The position numbers and the translations under genes were made by a program. A DNA stretch of 39,988 nucleotides from Clostridiales bacterium (GTDB lineage: Bacteria; Bacillota; Clostridia; Oscillospirales; Oscillospiraceae), in the NCBI GenBank assembly GCA_019415645.1, contig DXYV01000023.1, positions 1 to 39,988 of the forward strand, in the 5' to 3' direction. The notes under the pieces are model-generated. The model worked only from the letters and a program-made list of their open reading frames with translations, did not search any database and was not told the DNA's origin. This document shows, piece by piece, positions 23,108-31,930 of this stretch (within the stretch, counting starts at the first letter, position 1; each line of letters begins with the position of its first letter).

Positions 23108-24465
23108 TGGGCGCGGAGGGCGGCCACCGCCGCTATGTTAAGGTGCTCTACGCCATGCTGGTATTCTGCCTGGCGTGGATCGTCCTCGGCTTTCTGATGG
23201 ACACCCCCCGCAACATTCTGGATGGCCTGCGTACCATCTGCCTGACAGAAGACACCCTGATCACCGACTATCTGGAGACCGTGGGCCCCGGCGCGGCCTT
23301 TGTCAACGCGGGCCTGGTCTGTTTGTTCAGTGTAGCGCTGCTGTATTTCTCCGGTGATCCCGTCAACGGCTATACGATGGTCGTCATGGGGCTTATGGCC
23401 GGATTTTCTCTGTTCGGCAAAAACCTGGTCAATATCCTGCCCATCGTGCTGGGCACGTATCTCTACGCCAAACTCAAGCGGGAACCCTTCTCCAAATATG
23501 TGTCGGTCTCTCTGCTGGCCACGTCCCTGTCCCCCATGGTCAGTTACCTCGCCTTTGCGACGCACAGGCCTCTTATGCCCCTGGTGGGAGTGCTGGCCGG
23601 CCTGCTGATCGGCTTCTGTATGCCCCCACTGGCGGCCTATACCTTCCGAATTCAGAACGGTATGAACCTATACAACTCGGGCTTTGCCTGCGGCGTGCTG
23701 GGGATGATTCTGGTCCCGATCATGACCGCGTTCAGCCTTCAGCCCGAGACAGTCCTGTATTGGTCCACGGACCACAATCTGCGCTATGGACTGGGCCTGG
23801 GGGCGGTGTGCGCCGTGCTCATCCTGGGCGGGCTGATTCGGGGCGGCCGGACCGCTTTGCGCCGCTACCGGCGCCTACTGCGCACCTCGGGCCGGGCCCC
23901 GTCCGACTATCTGCGCGCCTTCGGCGCGCCGGCAGTCTGCATTAACATGGGAATCAACGGCCTGCTGGGCATGGTGTACATTCTTTTGGTCGGCGGCGAT
24001 CTGAATGGCCCCACTCTGGGCGGGATCCTCACTATCATGGGCTTTTCCGCCTATGGCAAGCACCTGCTCAACATCGGACCGGTGATGCTGGGTGTGCTCA
24101 TTGGCACAGTGACCAACCATGTCCCGATCAACAACAGCTCCCTTCAGCTGGCCGGTCTGTTCGGCACCACCCTGGCCCCCTTCTCCGGCGTATTCGGGTG
24201 GCCCGCCGGGGTGCTGGCCGGCCTGCTCCACTCCTCGGTGGTACTCCAGTCCGGTCTGGTCGTAGCCGGAATGAACCTCTATAACAACGGCTTTTCCGGC
24301 GGTCTGATCGCCATCGTACTCTATCCCATTCTCACCGCCCTCATCCGCCGCCGCAAGCCTACCCTTCAGGACGAGGACTTCTACGATCTGTTCGAGCACG
24401 ACGAACCCATCTCTCCCAAGGATTTGGACGCCCATCAGAACGACGATGCGGTTATGCCCCGCTGA
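23107..24465 (+). CDS. DUF1576 integral membrane protein
   Basis: A 452-residue polytopic membrane protein with about 12 hydrophobic segments. It appears to be two homologous halves: each contains a GKxLxNIxPxxLG motif (FGKNLVNILPIVLG and YGKHLLNIGPVMLG) and a NGMNLYNSGFACG or AGMNLYNNGFSGG motif near its end. This matches DUF1576, a clostridial family of unknown function. The polar, conserved GKNLVN and MNLYN motifs inside membrane segments suggest a transporter or channel pore (inference). The C-terminus is acidic and cytosolic. ATG 23107 overlaps the previous stop and has GGAGGAA upstream. Last gene of the operon, ended by the terminator at 24516-24545. Confidence 0.88.
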   Translation: MGAEGGHRRYVKVLYAMLVFCLAWIVLGFLMDTPRNILDGLRTICLTEDTLITDYLETVGPGAAFVNAGLVCLFSVALLYFSGDPVNGYTMVVMGLMAGFSLFGKNLVNILPIVLGTYLYAKLKREPFSKYVSVSLLATSLSPMVSYLAFATHRPLMPLVGVLAGLLIGFCMPPLAAYTFRIQNGMNLYNSGFACGVLGMILVPIMTAFSLQPETVLYWSTDHNLRYGLGLGAVCAVLILGGLIRGGRTALRRYRRLLRTSGRAPSDYLRAFGAPAVCINMGINGLLGMVYILLVGGDLNGPTLGGILTIMGFSAYGKHLLNIGPVMLGVLIGTVTNHVPINNSSLQLAGLFGTTLAPFSGVFGWPAGVLAGLLHSSVVLQSGLVVAGMNLYNNGFSGGLIAIVLYPILTALIRRRKPTLQDEDFYDLFEHDEPISPKDLDAHQNDDAVMPR

Positions 24466-24515
24466 CCTCTGTTCCCAAAGGCCGCCCCGCTTGGGAAAGC
24501 AGGCCGAATGATCCG

Positions 24516-24545
24516 GGCTGTCCGCTCTCTGCGGACAGCCTTTTT
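24516..24545 (+). terminator. Intrinsic terminator after the DUF1576 gene
   Basis: A perfect 10-bp stem GGCTGTCCGC (24516-24525) with its complement at 24531-24540, TCTCT loop, followed by five Ts. Confidence 0.92.
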
Positions 24546-24618
24546 CGGTTTTGTTAGAGGCTCTGTCAGAAAAAGAGAAAAAAACAGTAAAAATAACACT
24601 TCAAAAAGCGGCAGAGTT

Positions 24619-24627
24619 TGTTATAAT
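24619..24627 (+). promoter_or_regulatory. Extended -10 promoter of the glmU-like gene
   Basis: TGTTATAAT is a perfect extended -10 (TATAAT 24622-24627), 38 bp before the start. The -35 (TTTCAA near 24599) is weak, as is common with extended -10 promoters. Confidence 0.7.
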
Positions 24628-24664
24628 GGTAGTGTAACGAAATTTGCCTCGGAGGTAGTTCCGT

Positions 24665-25327
24665 ATGGATCAGGCACAATTCCAGGAGATGCGCGAAAAG
24701 CTGGCCGCGCAGGGGGTGGCGTTCATGGACCCGGATGCCGTCTACGTAGAGTCCACCGTCACGGTGGGCGCGGGTACGCTGCTGTTGCCCGGCACCATTC
24801 TGCGGGGGAACACGGTGATCGGCCCCAACTGTGAGATCGGCCCCAACACCATGCTGGTCAACTGCACCGTGGGGGAGGGAACGGTCATCAATTCCTCCCA
24901 GTGCAACGATTCGTCCATCGGCGCCCACACCCATGTGGGGCCCTTCGCTTATATCCGTCCCGACTGTACCGTGGGCGATGAGGTGAAGGTGGGCGACTTT
25001 GTCGAACTGAAAAATTCCACCATCGGCGACAAGACCAAGATCTCCCATCTGACCTATGTGGGAGATTCCGACGTGGGCAGCGGCTGCAACTTCGGCTGCG
25101 GCACCGTCACCGTCAATTACGACGGGAAGAAAAAATACCGCACCACCATCGGCGATCACTGTTTCATCGGCTGCAACACCAATCTGGTGGCTCCGGTAAC
25201 GCTGGAGGACCGGGCCTACACCGCCGCCGGTTCCACCATCACCGAGGATGTTCCTGCGGGAGAGCTGGCCATCGCCCGGGCCAGACAGATCAACAAAGCG
25301 GGCTGGCATGACCGGCGGGATTCGTAA
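24665..25327 (+). CDS. Stand-alone GlmU-type acetyltransferase (left-handed beta-helix half only)
   Basis: A 220-residue protein equivalent to the C-terminal half of GlmU, the domain that acetylates glucosamine-1-phosphate with acetyl-CoA. Hexapeptide repeats run from about residue 31 to 190. Catalytic and binding residues of GlmU are kept: YIRPD (Arg98), FVELK (Lys116), HLTYVGD (His128, the general base by alignment to E. coli His363), NYDG (151-154) and the AGSTITEDVP end. The N-terminal uridylyltransferase half with its GTRM/LGTAHA signatures is absent; the protein begins just where the linker GVAFMDPD would be. ATG 24665 has GGAGG upstream. It precedes prs, the place full-length glmU occupies in many Firmicutes. 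Confidence 0.88.
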   Translation: MDQAQFQEMREKLAAQGVAFMDPDAVYVESTVTVGAGTLLLPGTILRGNTVIGPNCEIGPNTMLVNCTVGEGTVINSSQCNDSSIGAHTHVGPFAYIRPDCTVGDEVKVGDFVELKNSTIGDKTKISHLTYVGDSDVGSGCNFGCGTVTVNYDGKKKYRTTIGDHCFIGCNTNLVAPVTLEDRAYTAAGSTITEDVPAGELAIARARQINKAGWHDRRDS

Positions 25328-25376
25328 CAAGGGAACCTTGAAAACGGAATAGAAACAAAAGAGAGGAAGTACAATT

Positions 25377-26339
<963 letters not shown>

Positions 26340-26343
26340 TCCG

Positions 26344-26853
26344 GAAGCGCTGAGGCGTGTCGCATCCGTAGGGGCCGATGCCCACATCGACCCTGATGCG
26401 GCGGCACCCTCCGGGGGGTCCCTTTCTGCTCGTGCAGAAAGGGACCAAAGACACGCCAAAGAGGGGGGATTTCGATTTCCCCCTCTTCGGAAACACCCTC
26501 TTGAAACGACCAAACACAAGGGGGGCTGCGGCCCCCCTTATTGGAAGTAACCCCCCAGGAGAACGAAACTTGGGAGCATCAGCGTCGGAATATTACGCGC
26601 AGGGGAAAGCTACTAGAGAACCGTGCAAAAATCCCCCTCGGAGAGCGGAGGGGGGCATCCGGGGGGAACTGGTTCCCGCCCGGAAGGCACGGCGCCGAAG
26701 GCATGGACATTCCGCAGAATGTCCCCGCGCCTTGGCCCCCTTTTCTCGCCTTCTTTTGGGTGGGGTACCCCGCACAGGCCCAGCGTAAGCGCGCGGGCGA
26801 AGGATACGCAGCTTGCGGCGACGAGGCGAAGCAAGAAAAGTACAAACATCCCG
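26344..26853 (+). repeat. Mosaic intergenic repeat, copy 2
   Basis: The 649-bp prs-pth gap (26340-26988) has no credible gene and consists mainly of this element. Blocks in order are A (26344-26358), B (26533-26555), C (26679-26744) and D (26799-26853), all shared with copy 1 at 8308-8813 but in a different order. Between A and B are a GTAGGGGCCGAT motif, also in copy 1 but oppositely oriented relative to the other blocks, a CCCTTTCTGC/GCAGAAAGGG hairpin (26418-26446), and a GGGGGAT...CCCCCTC repeat. C includes a GGACATTC/GAATGTCC hairpin. The shared blocks are the evidence that this is one repeat family. Confidence 0.8.
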
Positions 26854-26930
26854 GCATCCCGCGTGATCCTGATCCGCAGCCCGTTCCCCGCGGCACAGAA
26901 CACCGTGTCCATCGCATTCCACAACAGATC

Positions 26931-26960
26931 AAAGGGGCGACCAGCGGGGTCGCCCCTTTT
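26931..26960 (+). terminator. Terminator-like hairpin just before pth
   Basis: A 12-bp stem AAAGGGGCGACC (26931-26942) with its complement at 26948-26959, 5-nt loop and a TTTT end. It would end transcripts coming from prs, yet it lies only 29 bp before the pth start codon with no visible promoter between. Confidence 0.75.
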
Positions 26961-26988
26961 GACCCCCCAGAGAAGAGGAACCATATTT

Positions 26989-27576
26989 ATGCTATTTAAG
27001 AAACCTTCCAACGTGACCTGGCTGGTGGTCGGCCTGGGCAACCCCGGCGACCGCTACGAAAACACCCGCCACAACGTGGGCTTTGAAGTCATGGACGAGC
27101 TGGGCGAGCGGGGGAATTTCCCCATCCGCAAGCTCAAGCACAAAGCCCTGACCCAGACCGCCGAGATCGGCGGACAGCGGGTGCTGGTCATGAAGCCCAA
27201 CACCTTTATGAACCTGTCCGGCGAGGCAGTCATCGACGCGGCCAACTTCTATAAGGTGCCCGCCGACCATGTGCTGGTGGTGTGCGACGATGTATCGCTC
27301 CCCCTGGGCAAGATTCGGATTCGCCGGAGCGGCTCTGCCGGCGGACACAACGGCCTGCGCAACATCATCTCCCACCTGGGCACCGACCAGTTTCCCCGGG
27401 TCAAGGTGGGCGTGGGCGGCAAGCCCAACCCCGATTACGATATGGCCGACTGGGTGCTGGGCAAGTTCCAGGGTGAGGACAAAACCGTCATCCAGGCCGC
27501 GGTGGAACGGGCTGCCGACGCGGTGGAGTGCGTGCTCCAGGAGGGCCCGGACGCGGCCATGAATCGGTTCAACTGA
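26989..27576 (+). CDS. pth: Peptidyl-tRNA hydrolase
   Basis: A 195-residue enzyme that cleaves peptidyl-tRNA released by stalled ribosomes and recycles the tRNA. Signatures: VVGLGNPGDRYENTRHNVGF with catalytic His28, KPNTFMNLSGEAV with Asn75, the DD pair at 100-101 and SGSAGGHNGLRNI with Asn121. The start ATG 26989 has AGAGGAA upstream; the longer in-frame extension to 26623 would translate the mosaic repeat and the hairpin and is not supported. The gene order glmU-like, prs, pth, mfd matches Bacillus-type genomes, with a repeat and a small regulatory pair inserted. Confidence 0.96.
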   Translation: MLFKKPSNVTWLVVGLGNPGDRYENTRHNVGFEVMDELGERGNFPIRKLKHKALTQTAEIGGQRVLVMKPNTFMNLSGEAVIDAANFYKVPADHVLVVCDDVSLPLGKIRIRRSGSAGGHNGLRNIISHLGTDQFPRVKVGVGGKPNPDYDMADWVLGKFQGEDKTVIQAAVERAADAVECVLQEGPDAAMNRFN

Positions 27577-27578
27577 AC

Positions 27579-27833
27579 TTACAGCCGTCCCAGTTCAAAG
27601 CCCAGCCGAAGGGCCGCCAGAAACAGGGCCTGCTCCCGCAGTTCCTGGGTCTCGCCCTCCAGCGTGGAATAGGCGTCCAGATAGCAGATGCTGTCCGCGC
27701 CGCATTCCTGTTCCAGTTCCTGAAGCAGTACCAGCTTCGCCCGGTCCAGCGCGCCATGCTTGCTCCGGTAATCCGGGTCATTCTGAAGCAAATCGCTTAT
27801 GATTCGGTAAAATGTTTGCAGATAGTCTGACAT
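27579..27833 (-). CDS. Small helical protein, DUF6809-like
   Basis: An 84-residue protein, entirely helical by composition, with one CGADSIC pair and ending ALFLAALRLGFELGRL. The ending and length recall small Clostridia proteins placed in DUF6809, but I make that link only from memory. Start ATG 27833 with AGGAAGG upstream. It is convergent with pth, its stop lying 3 bp from the pth stop, and divergent from the XRE regulator, sharing the twin operator region with it. Probably regulated by that regulator; function unknown. Confidence 0.8.
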   Translation of the reverse strand: MSDYLQTFYRIISDLLQNDPDYRSKHGALDRAKLVLLQELEQECGADSICYLDAYSTLEGETQELREQALFLAALRLGFELGRL

Positions 27834-27870
27834 TTGGCCTTCCTTCTTTCTTACTTGCTTAGCTCATTCT

Positions 27871-27920
27871 AGGAAATATAAGTCCTGTTTCATTTTTGTT
27901 TTATAGGAAATATAAGTCCT
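27871..27920. promoter_or_regulatory. Twin 17-bp operator candidates at the XRE locus
   Basis: The 17-mer TAGGAAATATAAGTCCT occurs twice in the same orientation, ending at 27886 and 27920 (16-bp cores at 27871-27886 and 27905-27920), 34 bp apart, about three helical turns. Each core is an imperfect palindrome, AGGA-nn-TATA-nn-TCCT. One copy is proximal to each of the two divergent genes; the second ends 17 bp before the XRE start codon and could overlap a -10 TATAAG. Best explained as binding sites of the XRE protein for autoregulation. Confidence 0.75.
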
Positions 27921-27936
27921 TGTCAAGAGGTGCTCT

Positions 27937-28158
27937 ATGAAAGATTTTAGTGAAGTTCTGCGCATGCTTCGCACGGAGCGTAAGGTATCGCAGAAGGTCT
28001 TAGGGGAACAGCTCGGAATCAGCGACCGGAACATCCGCTTTTACGAAAGCGGCGAACACCGGCCTGATTTTGAGGGGCTCCTTTTACTGGCCGATTACTT
28101 TGAGGTATCTCTGGACTATTTAGTCGGCCGGACCGATAACCGGGAGATCAACCGCTAA
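27937..28158 (+). CDS. Small XRE-family helix-turn-helix regulator (autoregulatory candidate)
   Basis: A 73-residue single-domain regulator. The helix-turn-helix core is VSQKVLGEQLGISDRNIRFYE (about 17-37). It ends SLDYLVGRTDNREINR, like the paralog at 4358-4576. ATG 27937 has AGAGGTG upstream. The divergent small gene and the two operator sites form a compact switch-like module inserted in the otherwise conserved pth-mfd order. Its stop is 94 bp before mfd, with no terminator between, so it may read into mfd. Confidence 0.9.
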   Translation: MKDFSEVLRMLRTERKVSQKVLGEQLGISDRNIRFYESGEHRPDFEGLLLLADYFEVSLDYLVGRTDNREINR

Positions 28159-28252
28159 TCGCTGTTCCAAAACGTCCCCTCATGATGCCGGTCGCTCCGG
28201 CTTCGTCTGCGCCTTTAACTTCCAAATTTTTGAATTTTTCCGGAGGTAGCCC

Positions 28253-31200
28253 ATGAAACTCCTGACCAGCGTACTGAAGAATCTGCCTGAGTACCGCTCT
28301 CTGCTGGCGGCCATCGACGGCGGCCGGTGCCCGGCGGCAGTCTCCGGACTGTCCCCGGTCCACCGCGCCCATTTTGCCGCCGCCCTGCTGGCTGACACCG
28401 GCCGGCCGGTGGTGCTGGTCTGCGCCGACGAGAGCGAGGGCAAGCGGCTGGGCGAGGACCTGGCCGCCTTCACCGGTCAGCAGCCTCTTTCCCTGGGCGC
28501 CCGGGAGTTTCTGTTCCACCCAGGCGCGGTGGCCTCCCGCCAGTGGGAGCACCGCCGTCTGGCGGCCTTTCACGCCATGGCCGAGGGCTCCGCGCCCCTG
28601 GTGGTGGCCACCATTGAGGCGCTGCTCCAGCGCACCCTGCCCCCGGAGCTCTTTCACCGGGGCTGCCGCACGCTCAAAAGCGACGGCCAGTACGACCTGG
28701 CCGAGCTGGCGGAATTTCTGGCCGCGGCGGGGTACAAGCGGTGCCAGCAGGTGGAGGGCGTAGGCCAGTTCGCCCTGCGCGGCGGGATTCTGGACGTGTA
28801 CTCCCCGGCCCACAGCGCCCCGGCCCGCATCGAATTCTGGGACCAGGACGTGGACTCCATGGGCCTGTTCGATGTGAATTCCCAGCGGCGCACCGCCCAG
28901 CTCCAGGAGGTAGTCCTCCTGCCGGCCTCCGAGCTTCTGCCCGGCCTGGCGGGCGCGGCGGTCTCCGGGCCGGTCACAGACTGCGACCTGCCCCGCATCT
29001 ATGGCCAGATGACCACGGCCGCCGACTATCTGCCCCCAGACGCCATCGTGTGCTTCTCCGAGAGCAGCCGGGTGGCGGAGCGGGGCAACAACTGGAACTG
29101 GCAGCTGACCGAGGACATCAAGCTCCTGCTGGAAAACGGTCTGGTGGACGGGGCCCACGCCGTCTTTTCCGCCCCCCTGGACGAGCTGATGGCGGTACTG
29201 GCCGACTTCCCGCTGTGCTATCTGGACTCCTTCACCACCTCCCAGTACCCGCTGCGGCCCAAAACAGGCTATAACGTCATGGCTAAGCAGCTGCCCTCCT
29301 ACGGGGCCAGTCTGGAGACCGCGGTCACCGACCTGACCCACTATCAGCAGGACGGCGCTTCGGCGGTGGTGCTGGTGGCCTCGGAACAGCGGGCCCTTGA
29401 CCTGCAGGCCATGCTGCGGGAGCGCAAGATCCGCTCGGCCGTGGACTTTGCCCTCCACGACCTGCCCGGCCCAGGCGGCGTGATCCTCGCCGTAGGGGGC
29501 CTGTCTGCCGGTTTTGAGTATCCCGCCGCCCACATCGCCGTGCTCACCGAGGGCCGGGCCGCCGCCCCGGGCAAGAAGCGCCGGGTCAAAAAGGAGGTCA
29601 CCAACCGTCAGAAGCTGGACTCCTACGCCGACCTGTCCCCAGGGGACCTGGTGGTCCATGAGCACCACGGAATCGGCCGCTTTGTGGGCATGGTGAAGAT
29701 GACGGTGGACGGCGTGCAGAAGGATTACATCAAGCTGGCCTACGCCGGGGCCGACGTGCTCTACGTGCCCGCCACTCAGCTGGACCTGGTGAGCAAATAC
29801 ATCGGCGGCGGAGAGGACCAGGAGCACAAGAAGCTCAACAAGCTGGGGGGCGCCGACTGGGAGCGGGCCCGCAGCCGGGCCAAGGCGGCGGTGGCCGACC
29901 TGGCCAAGGGGCTCATCCAGCTCTATGCCGAGCGGCAGCGGCTGGCCGGTTTCGCCTTCTCCCCCGACTCCCCCTGGATGCGGGAATTCGAGGAGGAGTT
30001 CGAGTACGCGGAGACCGACGACCAGCTGCGCTGCATTGCGGAGATCAAGCACGACATGGAGCAGCCCCGGCCCATGGACCGCCTGCTGTGCGGCGACGTG
30101 GGCTACGGCAAGACGGAGGTGGCCTTCCGGGCCATCATGAAGTGCGTGCTGGACGGCAAGCAGGCGGCCATTCTGGTGCCCACCACGGTACTGGCCCGCC
30201 AGCACTATCTCTCCGCCAAGCGGCGGTTTGCCAACTATCCGGTGGAAATTCAGGCGGTCTCCCGCTTCCGCACCCCTGCCCAGATGAAAAAGGCCCTGGA
30301 GGGGGTGGCCGACGGGTCGGTGGACCTGCTCATCGGCACCCACCGGCTGTTCAACAAGGACGTAAAATTCAAGGACCTGGGCCTGCTGGTGGTGGACGAG
30401 GAGCAGCGCTTCGGCGTGGCCCACAAGGAGAAGCTGAAGGAGACCTTCAAGCAGGTGGATGTGCTCACCCTGTCGGCCACGCCTATCCCCCGGACCCTGA
30501 ACATGGCCATGTCGGGCATCCGGGACATGTCCACCCTGGAGGAGCCCCCCGCCGACCGCCAGCCGGTGCAGACCTATGTGATGGAGCACGACTGGTCGGT
30601 GCTCTGCGACGCCATGCGCCGGGAGCTGGAGCGGGGCGGTCAGGTGTACTACCTCCACAATAGAGTGGAGACCATCGAGCGCACTGCCGCGCGCATCCGG
30701 GAGCTGCTGGGGGAGGAGACCTCCGTGGCCGTGGCCCACGGCAAGATGTCTGAGGACGAGATCAACGAGGTCATGACCGCCATGACCGACGGCGAGGTGG
30801 ATGTGCTGGTGTGCACCACCATCATCGAGACGGGCATCGACATCTCCAATGTGAACACCCTCATCATCGAGGATGCGGATAAAATGGGCCTGGCCCAGCT
30901 CCACCAGCTCCGGGGCCGGGTGGGCCGCTCCATGCGCCGGGCCTACGCCTATCTGACCTACCGGCACGGCAAGGTGCTCTCCGAGGTGGCCGCCAAGCGG
31001 CTGTCCGCCATCCGGGAATTTGCGGAGTTCGGCTCCGGCTTCAAGATCGCCATGCGGGATCTGGAGATTCGGGGGGCGGGCAACGTGCTGGGCCCGGAGC
31101 AGTCGGGCTTCCTGCTGTCGGTGGGCTACGACCTGTATCTGAAGCTGCTGGAGGAGGCGGTGCTCACCGAGCAGGGTCTGCCGGTGCCCACCCGCACCGA

Positions 31201-31666
31201 GTGCGCCGCCGACCTGTCGGTGGCCGCCTCCATTCCCGACCGCTATGTGCCCGCCCCCGAGCAGCGCATGGACCTGTATCGCCGCATCGCCCGAATCCGC
31301 ACGGAGGCCGACGCCGACGACATGGTGGATGAACTGGTGGACCGCTACGGCGATCCGCCCCGGCAGGTAAACAACCTGATCTCGGTGGCTCTGCTGCGGG
31401 GGAAGGCCGCCGACTGCGGCATCTCGGCCATTGAGCAGAAAAACGGGGCGCTGGAATTTACTCTGGACACCTTCGAGCTGGAGCAGGTCTCCGCCCTGTG
31501 CGCCGACTTTGCCGGCCGCATGACCATGCGCTTCGGGGAGAAGGCGGGCCTGTCCCTCAAGCTGCGGCGCAACGAGGACGCGCTCCGCGCCGCCACCAAG
31601 GTGGTGGAGGACTACGCCAAGCTCCGGGAGGCGGGCGGTCTCTCCGCAGCGGGCGCGGCCGAGTAA
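28253..31666 (+). CDS. mfd: Transcription-repair coupling factor Mfd
   Basis: A 1,137-residue ATP-driven DNA translocase that removes RNA polymerase stalled at lesions and recruits UvrA. The N-terminal UvrB-like module runs to about 400, then the RNA polymerase interaction domain (GDLVVHEHHGIGRFVGM, near 465), then the RecG-like motor: Walker A GDVGYGKTE (near 614), DEEQ box (715-718), motif III LSATPIPRTL, and motifs V-VI with IIETGIDI and QLRGRVGRS. The C-terminal TRCF domain closes the protein. Length is close to the usual 1,150. ATG 28253 has GGAGG upstream. A 64-bp stretch of its 3' end is repeated at 31747-31810. Confidence 0.98.
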   Translation: MKLLTSVLKNLPEYRSLLAAIDGGRCPAAVSGLSPVHRAHFAAALLADTGRPVVLVCADESEGKRLGEDLAAFTGQQPLSLGAREFLFHPGAVASRQWEHRRLAAFHAMAEGSAPLVVATIEALLQRTLPPELFHRGCRTLKSDGQYDLAELAEFLAAAGYKRCQQVEGVGQFALRGGILDVYSPAHSAPARIEFWDQDVDSMGLFDVNSQRRTAQLQEVVLLPASELLPGLAGAAVSGPVTDCDLPRIYGQMTTAADYLPPDAIVCFSESSRVAERGNNWNWQLTEDIKLLLENGLVDGAHAVFSAPLDELMAVLADFPLCYLDSFTTSQYPLRPKTGYNVMAKQLPSYGASLETAVTDLTHYQQDGASAVVLVASEQRALDLQAMLRERKIRSAVDFALHDLPGPGGVILAVGGLSAGFEYPAAHIAVLTEGRAAAPGKKRRVKKEVTNRQKLDSYADLSPGDLVVHEHHGIGRFVGMVKMTVDGVQKDYIKLAYAGADVLYVPATQLDLVSKYIGGGEDQEHKKLNKLGGADWERARSRAKAAVADLAKGLIQLYAERQRLAGFAFSPDSPWMREFEEEFEYAETDDQLRCIAEIKHDMEQPRPMDRLLCGDVGYGKTEVAFRAIMKCVLDGKQAAILVPTTVLARQHYLSAKRRFANYPVEIQAVSRFRTPAQMKKALEGVADGSVDLLIGTHRLFNKDVKFKDLGLLVVDEEQRFGVAHKEKLKETFKQVDVLTLSATPIPRTLNMAMSGIRDMSTLEEPPADRQPVQTYVMEHDWSVLCDAMRRELERGGQVYYLHNRVETIERTAARIRELLGEETSVAVAHGKMSEDEINEVMTAMTDGEVDVLVCTTIIETGIDISNVNTLIIEDADKMGLAQLHQLRGRVGRSMRRAYAYLTYRHGKVLSEVAAKRLSAIREFAEFGSGFKIAMRDLEIRGAGNVLGPEQSGFLLSVGYDLYLKLLEEAVLTEQGLPVPTRTECAADLSVAASIPDRYVPAPEQRMDLYRRIARIRTEADADDMVDELVDRYGDPPRQVNNLISVALLRGKAADCGISAIEQKNGALEFTLDTFELEQVSALCADFAGRMTMRFGEKAGLSLKLRRNEDALRAATKVVEDYAKLREAGGLSAAGAAE
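31577..31640 (+). repeat. 64-bp direct repeat, copy 1 (inside mfd)
   Basis: Coding for DALRAATKVVEDYAKLREAG near the Mfd C-terminus. The same 64 bp with one base change occurs 170 bp downstream at 31747-31810, outside the gene. Confidence 0.95.
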
Positions 31667-31746
31667 CGCAAGCATTTTGGCTCGGCCAAAACCTTGCCGC
31701 CGGCGCAATTCACTTGCGGCGTCAAACAATACAACGGGGCGCCCCG

Positions 31747-31810
31747 GACGCACTCCGCGCCGCCACCAAGGTGGTGGAGGACTACGCCAAGCTCCGGGAG
31801 GCGGGCGGTC
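31747..31810 (+). repeat. 64-bp direct repeat, copy 2 (downstream of mfd)
   Basis: Differs from 31577-31640 only at position 31752 (A for G). It lacks a start and is not part of a credible gene. The 264-bp gap 31667-31930 otherwise holds a short stretch with CTTGCCGC and GCAATTCAC (about 31691-31712), which recalls part of mosaic repeat copy 1 near 8680-8706, and the terminator at 31873-31905. Confidence 0.95.
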
Positions 31811-31872
31811 CGCCCTCCTTGTCCGACGCTTCCCATTTCGAGGGTAATTGAAAACCATTGGGAAACAGGTGC

Positions 31873-31905
31873 AAAAAGGGTATGCCTGGATAGGCATACC
31901 CTTTT
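31873..31905. terminator. Bidirectional terminator after mfd
   Basis: A 13-bp stem AAAAGGGTATGCC (31874-31886) with its complement at 31893-31905, 6-nt loop, A run on one side and T run on the other. It separates mfd from the minus-strand gene ending at 31931. Confidence 0.92.
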
Positions 31906-31930
31906 ATGGTATTGTTTGGCTGTGAAAAGG

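Noticed and set aside
26623..26988. N-terminal extension of pth by 122 codons
   Set aside because: It would translate the mosaic repeat and the hairpin at 26931-26960. The Pth family starts at the position of ATG 26989, which has its own ribosome site.
31498..31851. A plus-strand open frame spanning the mfd end and the duplicated 64 bp
   Set aside because: Its reading frame through mfd is not the mfd frame, it has no ribosome site, and the reading frame merely links the two repeat copies.
28148..31897. A 1,249-codon open frame on the minus strand
   Set aside because: Antisense to mfd; a high-GC shadow frame full of Gly, His and Gln with no domain, and it crosses the downstream repeat and terminator region.
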